Shown here piece after piece: positions 27,499-35,389 of a stretch of 64,000 bases of DNA. Location: contig NZ_AP014627.1 in NCBI RefSeq assembly GCF_001547895.1, forward strand, positions 6,264,001 through 6,328,000, written 5' to 3'. Numbering within the stretch: position 1 is the first letter of the stretch; each line of letters begins with the position of its first letter. The position numbers were made by a program, and so were the translations under genes. The notes under the pieces were generated by a model, which saw nothing but the letters and a program-made list of their open reading frames with translations, was not told where the DNA came from and ran no database searches. Origin of the DNA: Pseudomonas sp. Os17 (GTDB taxonomy: Bacteria; Pseudomonadota; Gammaproteobacteria; Pseudomonadales; Pseudomonadaceae).

Positions 27499-28620
27499 AT
27501 GAAAAGCAAGACAATCCGCCGCTGGTCCTTTATCCACACCTGGAGCAGCCTGATCTGCACGGTATTTCTGCTGCTGCTCGCGCTCACCGGGCTGCCGCTG
27601 ATCTTCCACCACGAGATCGACCACCTGCTGGGGGACGCGCCACAGCTGCAGGAAATGCCCGCCGACACCCCGCACCTGGACCTGCAACAGCTGGTCAAGG
27701 CCGCCGAAGCTCATCGCCCGGGGGAAGTCATGCAGTACTTCGGCTGGGACGAAGACGAGCCCAACGGTGTGATGGCGATCATGGCCAAGACCGCCGGCAC
27801 CGAGCCCAATTCCTCCCACACCTTCATGCTCGACGCCCGCACCGGCGAAGCCGTGGCCATGCCCTCGGCCAATGGCGGGCTGATGATGGTCATGCTGCGC
27901 CTGCATGTGGACATGTTCGCCGGGCTGCCGGGCAAGCTGCTGCTGGCCTTCATGGGCCTGCTGTTTGTGCTGGCGATCATCTCCGGCACGGTGCTGTACC
28001 TGCCGTTCATGCGCCGCCTGAAGTTCGCCACGGTGCGCCAGGACAAATCCAGCCGCCTGCGCTGGCTCGACCTGCACAACCTGATCGGCGTGGTGACCCT
28101 GACCTGGGCCCTGGTGGTGGGCGTGACCGGGGTGATCAGCGCCTGCGCCGACCTGATCATCGCCGCCTGGCGCAATGACAGCCTCAGCGCCATGGTCGCG
28201 CCCTACCGCGACGCCCCGCCCCTGACCGCGCTGGCTCCCGCCAGCCGCCTGCTGGACATCGCCCGGGAAGCCGCCCCGGGCATGCAGCCGGACTTCATCG
28301 CCTTTCCCGGCACGCGCTTCTCCAGCGAGCACCACTACGCGGTGTTCCTCAAGGGCGGCAGCCACCTGACCTCGCACCTGCTGACCCCGGTGCTGATCGA
28401 TGCCAGCAGCCTGCAGGTCACCGCCGTCGGCGAGCGGCCCTGGTACATGGACGCCATGGGCATGTCCCAGCCCCTGCATTTCGGCGACTACGGCGGCCTG
28501 CCGATGAAGCTGCTGTGGGCGGCGCTGGACGTCCTGACCCTCATTGTCCTGGGCAGCGGCCTGTACCTGTGGATCGTCCGCCGGCGGGCCGGCAAGGCGA
28601 CCCGGGAGGGGCACCGATGA
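27499..28620 (+). CDS. PepSY-associated membrane protein (FoxB/PiuB-like)
   Basis: Inner-membrane protein of 373 residues with four hydrophobic segments. It starts IRRWSFIHTWSSLICTVFLL and contains periplasmic PepSY stretches and paired His residues in the helices (FIHTWSS, FHHEIDHLL, WLDLHNLIGVV). Members next to siderophore receptors are thought to be iron-siderophore reductases that release iron by haem-mediated electron transfer. That role is inferred here from position. It lies 63 bases after the receptor, and its stop overlaps the next small gene (ATGA). Confidence 0.88.
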   Translation: MKSKTIRRWSFIHTWSSLICTVFLLLLALTGLPLIFHHEIDHLLGDAPQLQEMPADTPHLDLQQLVKAAEAHRPGEVMQYFGWDEDEPNGVMAIMAKTAGTEPNSSHTFMLDARTGEAVAMPSANGGLMMVMLRLHVDMFAGLPGKLLLAFMGLLFVLAIISGTVLYLPFMRRLKFATVRQDKSSRLRWLDLHNLIGVVTLTWALVVGVTGVISACADLIIAAWRNDSLSAMVAPYRDAPPLTALAPASRLLDIAREAAPGMQPDFIAFPGTRFSSEHHYAVFLKGGSHLTSHLLTPVLIDASSLQVTAVGERPWYMDAMGMSQPLHFGDYGGLPMKLLWAALDVLTLIVLGSGLYLWIVRRRAGKATREGHR

Positions 28621-28805
28621 AGCCGCGGCAAGCGAGTTTCTGGAAGGTCTTCGGTGCGCCCCTGGCGCTTGGCCTGCTGAGCGCCGCCGGGTTGTTCGCC
28701 GCACTGCTGGGCGACGGCGTCTGGGACAGCCTGAGCTGGCTGGGTCTGGGCCTACCGACCCTGATCGCCCTGCACGGCCTGCTGCGGCGCAAGCCGGCGG
28801 CCTGA
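28617..28805 (+). CDS. Small two-helix membrane protein, 62 aa
   Basis: Unrecognised. The ATG overlaps the PepSY stop by 4 bases, so translation is coupled. Two hydrophobic segments (VFGAPLALGLLSAAGLFAAL and LSWLGLGLPTLIALHGLL) are joined by GDGVWD, and the end is basic (RRKPAA). Small proteins of this kind often close PepSY operons in pseudomonads. The last 54 bases overlap, tail to tail, the gene on the other strand. Confidence 0.7.
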   Translation: MKPRQASFWKVFGAPLALGLLSAAGLFAALLGDGVWDSLSWLGLGLPTLIALHGLLRRKPAA

Positions 28806-29204
28806 ACCCGGCGCCGGGAAGCCGCGCCACAGGTACATCGCAAGCCCGAGGCCGATCAGCATCACCGGGATGAACACCCGGTTTTCCTGGAACGCCTCGA
28901 TGGCCACCAGCACGCTGAACAAGGCCAGCCCCAGCAGCGGCACATAGCTGGCCGCCAGGCTCCAGCGCCACAGCTGGGTCACCGGGTCGGGACCGCGCAA
29001 GCGCAACAGGGCGCAGGCCAGGCCCGGCAGGGCCAGTGCCGGCAGGGCCCAGTACCAGGCGATGTAGGCGAACGCCATGATCAGCTCCGGCTCACCCTCG
29101 CCCTTGCGACGAAACTCGTATTGCAGCGCCAGGTACACCGCCAGCGCGCCCAGCAAGGTCAGGGCCAGGCTGTACAACCCGTGTAAAAGATAGGACCTGC
29201 GCAC
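28752..29204 (-). CDS. Four-helix inner-membrane protein, unknown function
   Basis: A 150-residue protein with four hydrophobic segments (about residues 5-27, 42-66, 80-105 and 110-128) and a polar C-terminus (PAPGSGRRLAPQQAVQGDQGR). The start is GTG 29204 with AAGGAG 7 bases upstream; no in-frame ATG is better placed. I recognise no family. Its 3' end runs 54 bases into the convergent small membrane gene. The polar tail is encoded within the overlap, which suggests a recent stop-codon loss on this strand. Confidence 0.65.
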   Translation of the reverse strand: MRRSYLLHGLYSLALTLLGALAVYLALQYEFRRKGEGEPELIMAFAYIAWYWALPALALPGLACALLRLRGPDPVTQLWRWSLAASYVPLLGLALFSVLVAIEAFQENRVFIPVMLIGLGLAMYLWRGFPAPGSGRRLAPQQAVQGDQGR

Positions 29205-29304
29205 TCATCACTCCTTGTCTGTACTGCCGCTCGCCCCTGTGGCCCATGCCCCAGGCTGCGCTAAGATCCCCGGGCTGCGAGACTTCCACCCGCGAGGAAT
29301 ATTC

Positions 29305-29934
29305 ATGTCCACCCCAAGCATGACGCTGTTCCACAACCCGGCATCACCTTTTGTACGCAAAGTCATGGTGCTGCTGCATGAAACCGGACAGTTGAACCGG
29401 GTTGCCCTGCAAGCCAGCCAACTGAGCCCGGTCAACTCGGACGCCACCCTGAACCAGGACAACCCCCTGGGCAAGATTCCCGCCCTGCGCCTGGCCGACG
29501 GCCAGGTGCTGTATGACAGCCGGGTGATCCTCGATTACCTGGACCAGCAGCACGTCGGCAACCCGCTGATCCCCCGGGATGGCTCGGCCCGCTGGCGCCG
29601 CCTGACGCTCGCGGCCCTGGCCGACGGGATCATGGACGCCGCGGTGCTGGTGCGCTACGAGCTGGCCCTGCGCGCCCCGGAAAAACACTGGGAGCAATGG
29701 CTCGACGGCCAGCGCGACAAGATCCGCCGCGCCCTGGCGGTGCTGGAGGCCGAGGCGATTGCCGAGCTGGCCAGCCACTTCGACGTGGCCGCCATCAGCG
29801 TCGCCTGCGCCCTGGGTTACCTGGACTTCCGCCACCCCGACCTGGAATGGCGCCAGGACCAGCCTCAACTGGCCGCCTGGTACTTCGAGGTCAGCCAGCG
29901 GCCGTCGATGCTGGCGACCCGACCGCCGGCCTAA
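29305..29934 (+). CDS. Glutathione S-transferase family protein
   Basis: Cytosolic 209-residue GST. The N-terminal thioredoxin-like domain (MTLFHNPASPFVRKVMVLLH) has Ser/Pro at the glutathione-activating position, and NPLGKIPALRLADG with YDSRVILDYL binds the gamma-glutamyl part. Residues 85-209 are the helical domain. ATG 29305 has GAGGAA upstream. Substrate unknown. The stop TAA interlocks with the TAG of the convergent small ORF (bases CTAA). Confidence 0.9.
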   Translation: MSTPSMTLFHNPASPFVRKVMVLLHETGQLNRVALQASQLSPVNSDATLNQDNPLGKIPALRLADGQVLYDSRVILDYLDQQHVGNPLIPRDGSARWRRLTLAALADGIMDAAVLVRYELALRAPEKHWEQWLDGQRDKIRRALAVLEAEAIAELASHFDVAAISVACALGYLDFRHPDLEWRQDQPQLAAWYFEVSQRPSMLATRPPA

Positions 29935-30101
29935 TCGGTCAGGCGCTCGGGCCTGTTCGCCGGCAAGCCGGCTCCTGTAGCACGGGGAGCAGCTTGCTGG
30001 CGCACCCGCCACCACGCCTCCGGTGGAAACAACTGGCCAATCCGCTGCGTCAGGCGCTCGCGCTGACGCTGGTCCTCACGCAAGCCCAGTGACTTACTCA
30101 T
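29931..30101 (-). CDS. 56-aa ORF coupled to creD, tail encoded by a REP
   Basis: Small basic protein (MSKSLGLREDQRQRERLTQR, then IGQLFPPEAWWRVRQQ). The ATG lies inside the last codons of creD with GGAGG 6 bases upstream, so it is very likely translated by coupling. Residues 40-50 (RATGAGLPANR) are read from a REP element, a sign that the original end was replaced by REP insertion. No family recognised. Too short to be certain, but the Shine-Dalgarno sequence and overlap are better than chance. Confidence 0.5.
   Translation of the reverse strand: MSKSLGLREDQRQRERLTQRIGQLFPPEAWWRVRQQAAPRATGAGLPANRPERLTD
29957..29982. repeat. REP element inside the 3' end of the small ORF
   Basis: An inverted REP core (TTCGCCGGCAAGCCGGCTCC) overlaps the coding end of the 56-aa ORF, between the GST gene and creD. 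Confidence 0.8.
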
Positions 30102-31470
30102 GGATGGCCTCCAGGTCGAACTGCAGGGGCGCCGGGGTCTTGCTCTGGCCCAGGCCATACCAGTCCAGCTTGCGGGTCAGCACCATGAACACGCCCAACA
30201 GGCCGAACAGCAACAGCGAGCCCATCAGCAACGCATAGTCCTCGGCGCTGAGCAGGCCATACAGCAAGCCGTACAAGGCCGCCAGCGAGAGCGCGAACAC
30301 TGCGCCGTTACGCCAACTGTGCAGCACATGGCTGACATAGAAACCGATCAAGCCCACGCAGGCCGCCGCCGACACGCCGTAGGCCAGTTCGAAACCCAGG
30401 TGCTCCGACAGCGACAGCAGCAACAGGTAGAAGAACGCCAGTGCCACGCCCACCAGGGCGTACTGGATCGGGTGCACCGACAGGCTCTTGAGCACCTCGA
30501 AGAGAAAGAAGCCGGCAAAGGTCAGGCCGATGAACAGCAGCGCGTATTTGATCGCCCGGTCGCTTTTCAGGTACTGGTCCACCGGGTCGATGAAGCTCAC
30601 GCCAAAGCTGCGGCTGTTGAAGTCCTGGCATTGGCTGCTGTAGGCGCAGCGCTCCATGGCCTGCTCCAGGTTGGTGGAGAAGAACGAGGTCTGCCAGAGC
30701 GCCGAAAAGCCCTGCTCGGTAATCTCACGCTGCACCGGCAGGTAGTTGCCGACAAAGCTCGGGTGCGGCCAGTTGGCCGTCAGCAGCACCTTGCTGGTCT
30801 TGCCCACCGGCAGCACCTGCAACTGGCCGGTGCCCTGCAGGCGCAGGTCGAAGGCGAAGTCCAGGCGAGTGTTCTTCTTCAGGTCCAGGGGCGGCAGCAG
30901 CACGTGCACGCCTTCGTCCAGCCAGCTGACAAAGGTGCCGGGGGCAAAGTCCAGGGTCTGGCCGTTGAGCTGCAGTTGCAGGGCGTTTTCGATGCCGCGG
31001 ATATCGCTGATGCCCACCGCCAGGAACGGCTGGTCGAACTGGTAATCCGCAAAATCCTCCTTGATGCCGTACTGCTCGGGCACCGCAAAGTGGCCGCTGA
31101 TGTGGTTGTCGGCGTGGAACAGCCGCGCCTCGTAGATCCCCCGGGCGCGCAGCTCGGTCTGGGCCTTGCTGTCCAGTTCGAAATGCTCGGGCAGGAAGAA
31201 CAGCCGTCCCTGCTGCTCGCTGGTTTCCTGGTAGCGCTTCTTGGTCTTGTCGTCGGTTTTCCAGGTGCGCACGGTCTTGCGGTAGTCCACCACCATCACC
31301 GGGCCGCTGATCTGCTGCTGGGTGCTGGAGCTGCGGGCGATATCCTCGAGCACGCCATCGCGCAGGCTCTGGCGCTCGCCGATCAGGCCGCTGATCATCA
31401 GCAGCGGTATCAGCAACAGCACGATCAACAGGCCAATGGCCCCGAGTTTGAAGGTCAGGTTACGGTTCAT
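30094..31470 (-). CDS. creD: Inner-membrane protein CreD
   Basis: Target gene of the CreBC two-component system, linked in pseudomonads to envelope integrity, biofilm and beta-lactam response. It has 458 residues: an N-terminal anchor (NLTFKLGAIGLLIVLLLIPL), a large periplasmic domain to about residue 300, then five or six membrane helices. ATG 31470 (MNRNLTFK) is chosen over an upstream start at 31515, which adds 15 unconserved residues. It lies 91 bases after creC. Confidence 0.95.
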   Translation of the reverse strand: MNRNLTFKLGAIGLLIVLLLIPLLMISGLIGERQSLRDGVLEDIARSSSTQQQISGPVMVVDYRKTVRTWKTDDKTKKRYQETSEQQGRLFFLPEHFELDSKAQTELRARGIYEARLFHADNHISGHFAVPEQYGIKEDFADYQFDQPFLAVGISDIRGIENALQLQLNGQTLDFAPGTFVSWLDEGVHVLLPPLDLKKNTRLDFAFDLRLQGTGQLQVLPVGKTSKVLLTANWPHPSFVGNYLPVQREITEQGFSALWQTSFFSTNLEQAMERCAYSSQCQDFNSRSFGVSFIDPVDQYLKSDRAIKYALLFIGLTFAGFFLFEVLKSLSVHPIQYALVGVALAFFYLLLLSLSEHLGFELAYGVSAAACVGLIGFYVSHVLHSWRNGAVFALSLAALYGLLYGLLSAEDYALLMGSLLLFGLLGVFMVLTRKLDWYGLGQSKTPAPLQFDLEAIHE

Positions 31471-31561
31471 GAGGCTCTCCCAGTTGGAATGGGCGAGAGT
31501 CTGGAACCCGGGCATGGGGGTTTTATGGGGGCAATGTGGAGACTCTGTGGAGAATCCCCGC

Positions 31562-32980
31562 TCAGGGCAGCCGCAAGGTCACCTGCACCCCACCCGCAAC
31601 GTTCTCAATGCGCATCTGGCCGCCATGCAGTTGCACCACTTCCTCGACAAAATTCAGCCCCAGGCCGGTGCTCTTGCGTCCGCTGTCCGGGCGCGGCAGG
31701 GAATAGAAACGCTCGCACAGGCGCGGCAGGGCATAGTCCGGAATCGGCTCGCCCTGGTTGAACAGCACCAGTTCCACGCCGTCCTCCACCCGCTGCGCCG
31801 AGCAGCGCAACAGGCCACCCACGGGGCTGAAATCCAGGGCATTGGTCAGCAGGTTGCCCAGGGCCTGGCGCAGCAGGAACGGCTCGCCGGACCAGGCCAG
31901 GTCCGCTGGCACCCGCAGTTGCACCTGCAGCTGCTTGCCTTCGATACGCCCGTGCTGGCTGTTCAGCAGCTCCTTGCACAGCGGCGCCAGGGGCACGCTG
32001 ACCCGCTCTTCCAGGCCCTGGCGCTGCTCCACTTGCGCCAGGTTCAGCAGACGCTCGATCAACTGCTGCATGCGCGCGCTTTCACTGTCGATATTGCCGA
32101 CGAAACGCTGGCGCTGCTCCAGGGGCATCTCGCTCTGCAGCAGTTCCGCCGCCCCGCGAATCGCCGCCAGGGGGCTCTTCAGTTCGTGGGTCAGGGTGTG
32201 CACGTAGCGCTCGACATAGGCCTTGCCTTCGAGCTGGGTGCGCATGCGTTCCACCGCCGTTGCCAACTGTTCCAGCTCGCCACCGCGATAGTGCGGCAGC
32301 TCGGCCCGGCGCCCTTCACTCACTGCCAGGGCATAGGCAGTCATGCGCCGCAACGCCGCGCTCAGCCACCAGGACAGCAAGGCGCCAAACAGCAGGCCCA
32401 TGGCAATCAGCCCGGCGCCGTACCACAGCAGGCGGCGTTCGGTGCGGTCGACATAGGGCTGCAGGGAACTGTTGGGCTTGGCCACGGTGACCACGCCGAT
32501 GATCTGGCCGTTGTCACGGATCGGCGCGCCCACGTGCATCACCGAGGAATTGGGATCGTCGGCCAGCGAGCGCGACGAACGCGCGCCATATTGGCCGCGC
32601 AGGGTCAGGTACACGTCGTTCCAGCGCGAATAGTCCTGGCCCACCGCCAGGCCACTGGAGTCCAGGACCACGATGCCCTTGGCATCGGTGACGTAGATGC
32701 GGTGGTTGACCTGATTCTTCGGCAGGCCCCAGATGGTCGCCGCCGGTTGCCGCTCGCCATAGGCCCGCAGCAGTTGCGGCCAGCGGTTCTCGCTGAGGGT
32801 GCCGGCCTTGAAGTCGTCTCGCAGGATCTCCGCCAGCAGGTTGGCGGTGTCCACCAGGGTTTCCTCGGTGGACTGGCGCACGCCGGGGCGGATCTCCTTC
32901 ATCACCGTGCTCAGCACGAAATAGCCGGTCAGGCTGATGAACAGCAAATAGACCAGGAAGATGCGGATGCCCAAGGTCAT
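31562..32980 (-). CDS. creC: Sensor histidine kinase CreC
   Basis: Membrane sensor of 472 residues. Two membrane segments (about residues 7-28 and 182-205) flank a periplasmic sensor region of about 150 residues. HAMP, then HisKA with the phospho-acceptor His in LTHELKSPLAAIRG, and HATPase_c with GRKSTGLGLNFVEE follow. In P. aeruginosa CreBC responds to loss of the penicillin-binding protein DacB. ATG 32980 shares one base with the creB stop. Confidence 0.95.
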   Translation of the reverse strand: MTLGIRIFLVYLLFISLTGYFVLSTVMKEIRPGVRQSTEETLVDTANLLAEILRDDFKAGTLSENRWPQLLRAYGERQPAATIWGLPKNQVNHRIYVTDAKGIVVLDSSGLAVGQDYSRWNDVYLTLRGQYGARSSRSLADDPNSSVMHVGAPIRDNGQIIGVVTVAKPNSSLQPYVDRTERRLLWYGAGLIAMGLLFGALLSWWLSAALRRMTAYALAVSEGRRAELPHYRGGELEQLATAVERMRTQLEGKAYVERYVHTLTHELKSPLAAIRGAAELLQSEMPLEQRQRFVGNIDSESARMQQLIERLLNLAQVEQRQGLEERVSVPLAPLCKELLNSQHGRIEGKQLQVQLRVPADLAWSGEPFLLRQALGNLLTNALDFSPVGGLLRCSAQRVEDGVELVLFNQGEPIPDYALPRLCERFYSLPRPDSGRKSTGLGLNFVEEVVQLHGGQMRIENVAGGVQVTLRLP

Positions 32981-33660
32981 CAGGCGTGGCTCGGGCTGTA
33001 GCTGTAGCCCAGGCCGCGATGGGTCTGGATCGGCTCGGCCTCGGCCGCCACCAGGCGCAGCTTGGCCCGCAGGCTCTTGATGTGGCTGTCGATATTGCGC
33101 TCGTAGCCCACGTCCGCCACCACCCCCAGGGCATCGAGCAACTGCTCGCGGCTGAACACCCGCTCGGGCTGCTCCAGCAGGCATTGCAGCAGGCGGAACT
33201 CATGCCGGGTCAGGCTCAGGGGCTGGGCCCGGTAACTGATCTGCACCCGCTCGGCGTCGATGACGAACAGCGCCGGGGCTGCCTCGGGAGCCGCTCGCGG
33301 AGCCATGCGCTTGAGGATCGCCTTGACCCGCGCCGCCACTTCCCGCGGGCTGAAGGGCTTGACCACATAATCGTCGGCGCCGATTTCCAGGCCCACCACC
33401 CGGTCGATCTCACCGTCCCGGGCGCTGAGGAACATCACCGGCACCTCGCTGAAGCGGCGCAGCTGTTTGCAGGTTTCAAAGCCGCTGATATCCGGCAGGC
33501 CGATATCGAGGATGATCAGGTCCGCCGGGGTTGCCCGCTGATGCTCCAGGGCCGCATGACCCAGGCTCAGCCAGGTGGTGGTGAAGCCTTCGCCTTGCAG
33601 GGCGAAGATCAGGGTGTCGGCAATGGCCGCTTCGTCTTCGACAATCAGGATATGGGGCAT
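32980..33660 (-). CDS. creB: Response regulator CreB
   Basis: OmpR-type regulator of 226 residues. The receiver has ILIVEDEAAIADT, the phospho-acceptor in LIILDIGLPDISG, and Lys in DDYVVKPFSPRE. The C-terminal winged helix shows LTRHEFRLLQCLLEQPERVFS and YERNIDSHIKSLRAKL. The chosen start is ATG 33660 (MPHILIV); ATG 33669 is possible. It is the first gene of creBCD. creA is not linked. No clear cre tag (TTCAC repeats) could be found upstream of creD. Confidence 0.95.
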   Translation of the reverse strand: MPHILIVEDEAAIADTLIFALQGEGFTTTWLSLGHAALEHQRATPADLIILDIGLPDISGFETCKQLRRFSEVPVMFLSARDGEIDRVVGLEIGADDYVVKPFSPREVAARVKAILKRMAPRAAPEAAPALFVIDAERVQISYRAQPLSLTRHEFRLLQCLLEQPERVFSREQLLDALGVVADVGYERNIDSHIKSLRAKLRLVAAEAEPIQTHRGLGYSYSPSHA

Positions 33661-33719
33661 GGCATCCAAGCACGCAAATTCAGTGGGCGAACGGTGCCGG
33701 ATGCCTGGTAAGCCGTCAA

Positions 33720-34220
33720 TCAGCAGTCGGGTTTATCCGCGGTGTAGCGCCGCGCCGGGTTCACCGCCGCACCGAATTCCCGCAGCGCCTTGGCACCGAT
33801 CAGCAGCGGATAGTTGAAGCTGCTGCGGTCGGTGAGGTTGACCTCCACCGTGCGCTTGACGTTGCCCAGGCACATCTCCAGCTCCACCACCGGGCGCTTG
33901 GCCGACTGCGGTTCTTCAGCCTCATCGCCCTCGTCGGCGCGGCTCTTGATCTTGCTGATGCGCGCCACCTTGTGCTCGTAGACCTTGTTCCCGGCATCCT
34001 TGGTCGCCAGGCGGAAACGCACCCAGTCCTCGCCATCGCGGGTAAAGGTCTGGATATCCCTGGCCGACAGCGACGCGGTCAGGGCCCCGGTGTCCATCTT
34101 GGCCTGCAGGGTTTCGCCGATTTCCGGCAGGCGGATGTATTCGTAACGGCCATACAGCGTCGGCTCGGCGGCCATCACCGGCAGCGCCAACAGCGAAACA
34201 AGAGCAAGGACAGATTTCAC
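33720..34220 (-). CDS. Exported retropepsin-like aspartic peptidase family protein
   Basis: A 166-residue protein with a signal peptide (MKSVLALVSLLALPVMAAEP). The body is the COG4067/PF05618 fold, formerly called an ATP-dependent zinc protease and now grouped with retropepsins. The motif MDTGALTASLSA carries the DTG catalytic triad expected for an aspartic peptidase dimer. The start is GTG 34220, with AAGGA upstream. It is probably periplasmic. It sits 59 bases ahead of creB on the same strand, an order conserved in P. aeruginosa as I recall, so a role in envelope stress with CreBCD is possible. Confidence 0.82.
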   Translation of the reverse strand: MKSVLALVSLLALPVMAAEPTLYGRYEYIRLPEIGETLQAKMDTGALTASLSARDIQTFTRDGEDWVRFRLATKDAGNKVYEHKVARISKIKSRADEGDEAEEPQSAKRPVVELEMCLGNVKRTVEVNLTDRSSFNYPLLIGAKALREFGAAVNPARRYTADKPDC

Positions 34221-34293
34221 GACAGTGGATTCCTTGAAGAGAGGGGCAGCGGGATTTTAGACCGCAGCCAACGAATTGGTTCGTATAGAAGCA

Positions 34294-34426
34294 GCCTCAA
34301 GCCTCAAGCCTCAAGCCTCAAGCTTGGAGCTTGGAGCTTGGAACTTGGAACTTGGAACTTGGAGCTTGGAGCTTGGAGCTTGGAGCTTGGAGCTTGGAGC
34401 TTGGAGCTTGCCGCTTGCCGCTTGCC
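34294..34426. repeat. Array of 19 seven-base tandem repeats
   Basis: Four units of GCCTCAA (34294-34321), twelve of (G/A)CTTGGA (34322-34405) and three of GCTTGCC (34406-34426), without a break. The first block is nearly complementary to the second (AAGCTT at the centre), so the RNA or single strand can fold into a long hairpin. It lies between divergent genes, 75 bases before the acyltransferase start. Confidence 0.95.
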
Positions 34427-34501
34427 GCTGCCACTTAGAATTTGGCCTGCCCACCGAAGCTGCTTATCATGGCGCGCCCAAAAGATTGCAAAGAGTGCCT
34501 T

Positions 34502-35389
34502 ATGCGCCGCCTGCTCACCGGCTGTTTCGTCACCCTGCTCCTGCTGCTCAACACCCTGGTGCTGTTCGGCCCGCTGATGGTGTTCGCCCTGCTCAAGCTG
34601 GTTCTGCCGGGACGCCTGCGCGATTGCGCCTCGGCCGCGGTGATGTGGATCGCCGAGACCTGGGCCGAGATCGACAAGCTGATCTTCGCCCTGTGCATCC
34701 CGACCCGCTGGGACATTCGCGGCGGCGAAGGCCTGCGGGTCGACACCTCCTACCTGGTGGTGAGCAACCACCAGTCCTGGGTCGACATCCCGGCGCTGAT
34801 CCAGACCCTCAACCGGCGCACGCCGTTCTTCAAGTTCTTCCTCAAGAAGGAGCTGATCTGGGTGCCGTTCCTCGGTCTGGCCTGGTGGGCCCTGGACTAC
34901 CCCTTCATGAAGCGCTACAGCAAGGCGTTCCTGGCCAGGCACCCGGAGCTGCAAGGCAAGGACCTGGAGATCACCAAGGCGGCCTGCGAGCTGTTCAAGC
35001 GCCAGCCGGTGACTGTGGTCAACTACCTGGAAGGCACCCGCTTCACCGAGGCCAAGCGCCAGCAGCAAGACTCGCCCTTCCAGCACCTGCTCAAGCCCAA
35101 GGCCGGCGGCGTTGCCTTCGTCCTCGCGGCCCTGGGCGAACAGCTGGACGCGGTGCTGGACGTCACCGTGGTTTATCCCCAGCAACGCATTCCCGGTTTC
35201 TGGGACCTGATCAGCGGCAGCGTGCCCAAGGTGATCATCGACATCCGCACCCGCGAGCTGGACCCGGCGCTGTGGCACGGCGATTACGAAAACGACCCGG
35301 CGTTCCGCCAGCAAGTGCAGGACTGGGTCAACCGGCTGTGGACCGACAAGGACCAGCGCATCAGCGAACTGCTGAGCGAACGCCGCTGA
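34502..35389 (+). CDS. Membrane lysophospholipid acyltransferase (PlsC superfamily, YihG-like)
   Basis: A 295-residue acyltransferase expected to move an acyl chain from acyl-ACP or acyl-CoA to a lysophospholipid. The N-terminal membrane anchor is LLTGCFVTLLLLLNTLVLFG. The catalytic NHQSWVD (NHx4D) is near residue 93, and the phosphate-binding YLEGTRFTEA near residue 178. ATG 34502 is supported by AAGAG 6 bases before it; an earlier ATG at 34469 is possible. The stop codon abuts that of the convergent yjfC-like gene. The size and N-terminus are closer to YihG than to the essential PlsC. Confidence 0.85.
   Translation: MRRLLTGCFVTLLLLLNTLVLFGPLMVFALLKLVLPGRLRDCASAAVMWIAETWAEIDKLIFALCIPTRWDIRGGEGLRVDTSYLVVSNHQSWVDIPALIQTLNRRTPFFKFFLKKELIWVPFLGLAWWALDYPFMKRYSKAFLARHPELQGKDLEITKAACELFKRQPVTVVNYLEGTRFTEAKRQQQDSPFQHLLKPKAGGVAFVLAALGEQLDAVLDVTVVYPQQRIPGFWDLISGSVPKVIIDIRTRELDPALWHGDYENDPAFRQQVQDWVNRLWTDKDQRISELLSERR

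Noticed and set aside
31470..31561. Cre-tag (TTCAC direct repeat) before creD
   Set aside because: I looked for two TTCAC motifs at a spacing of 6 and found none that matched.
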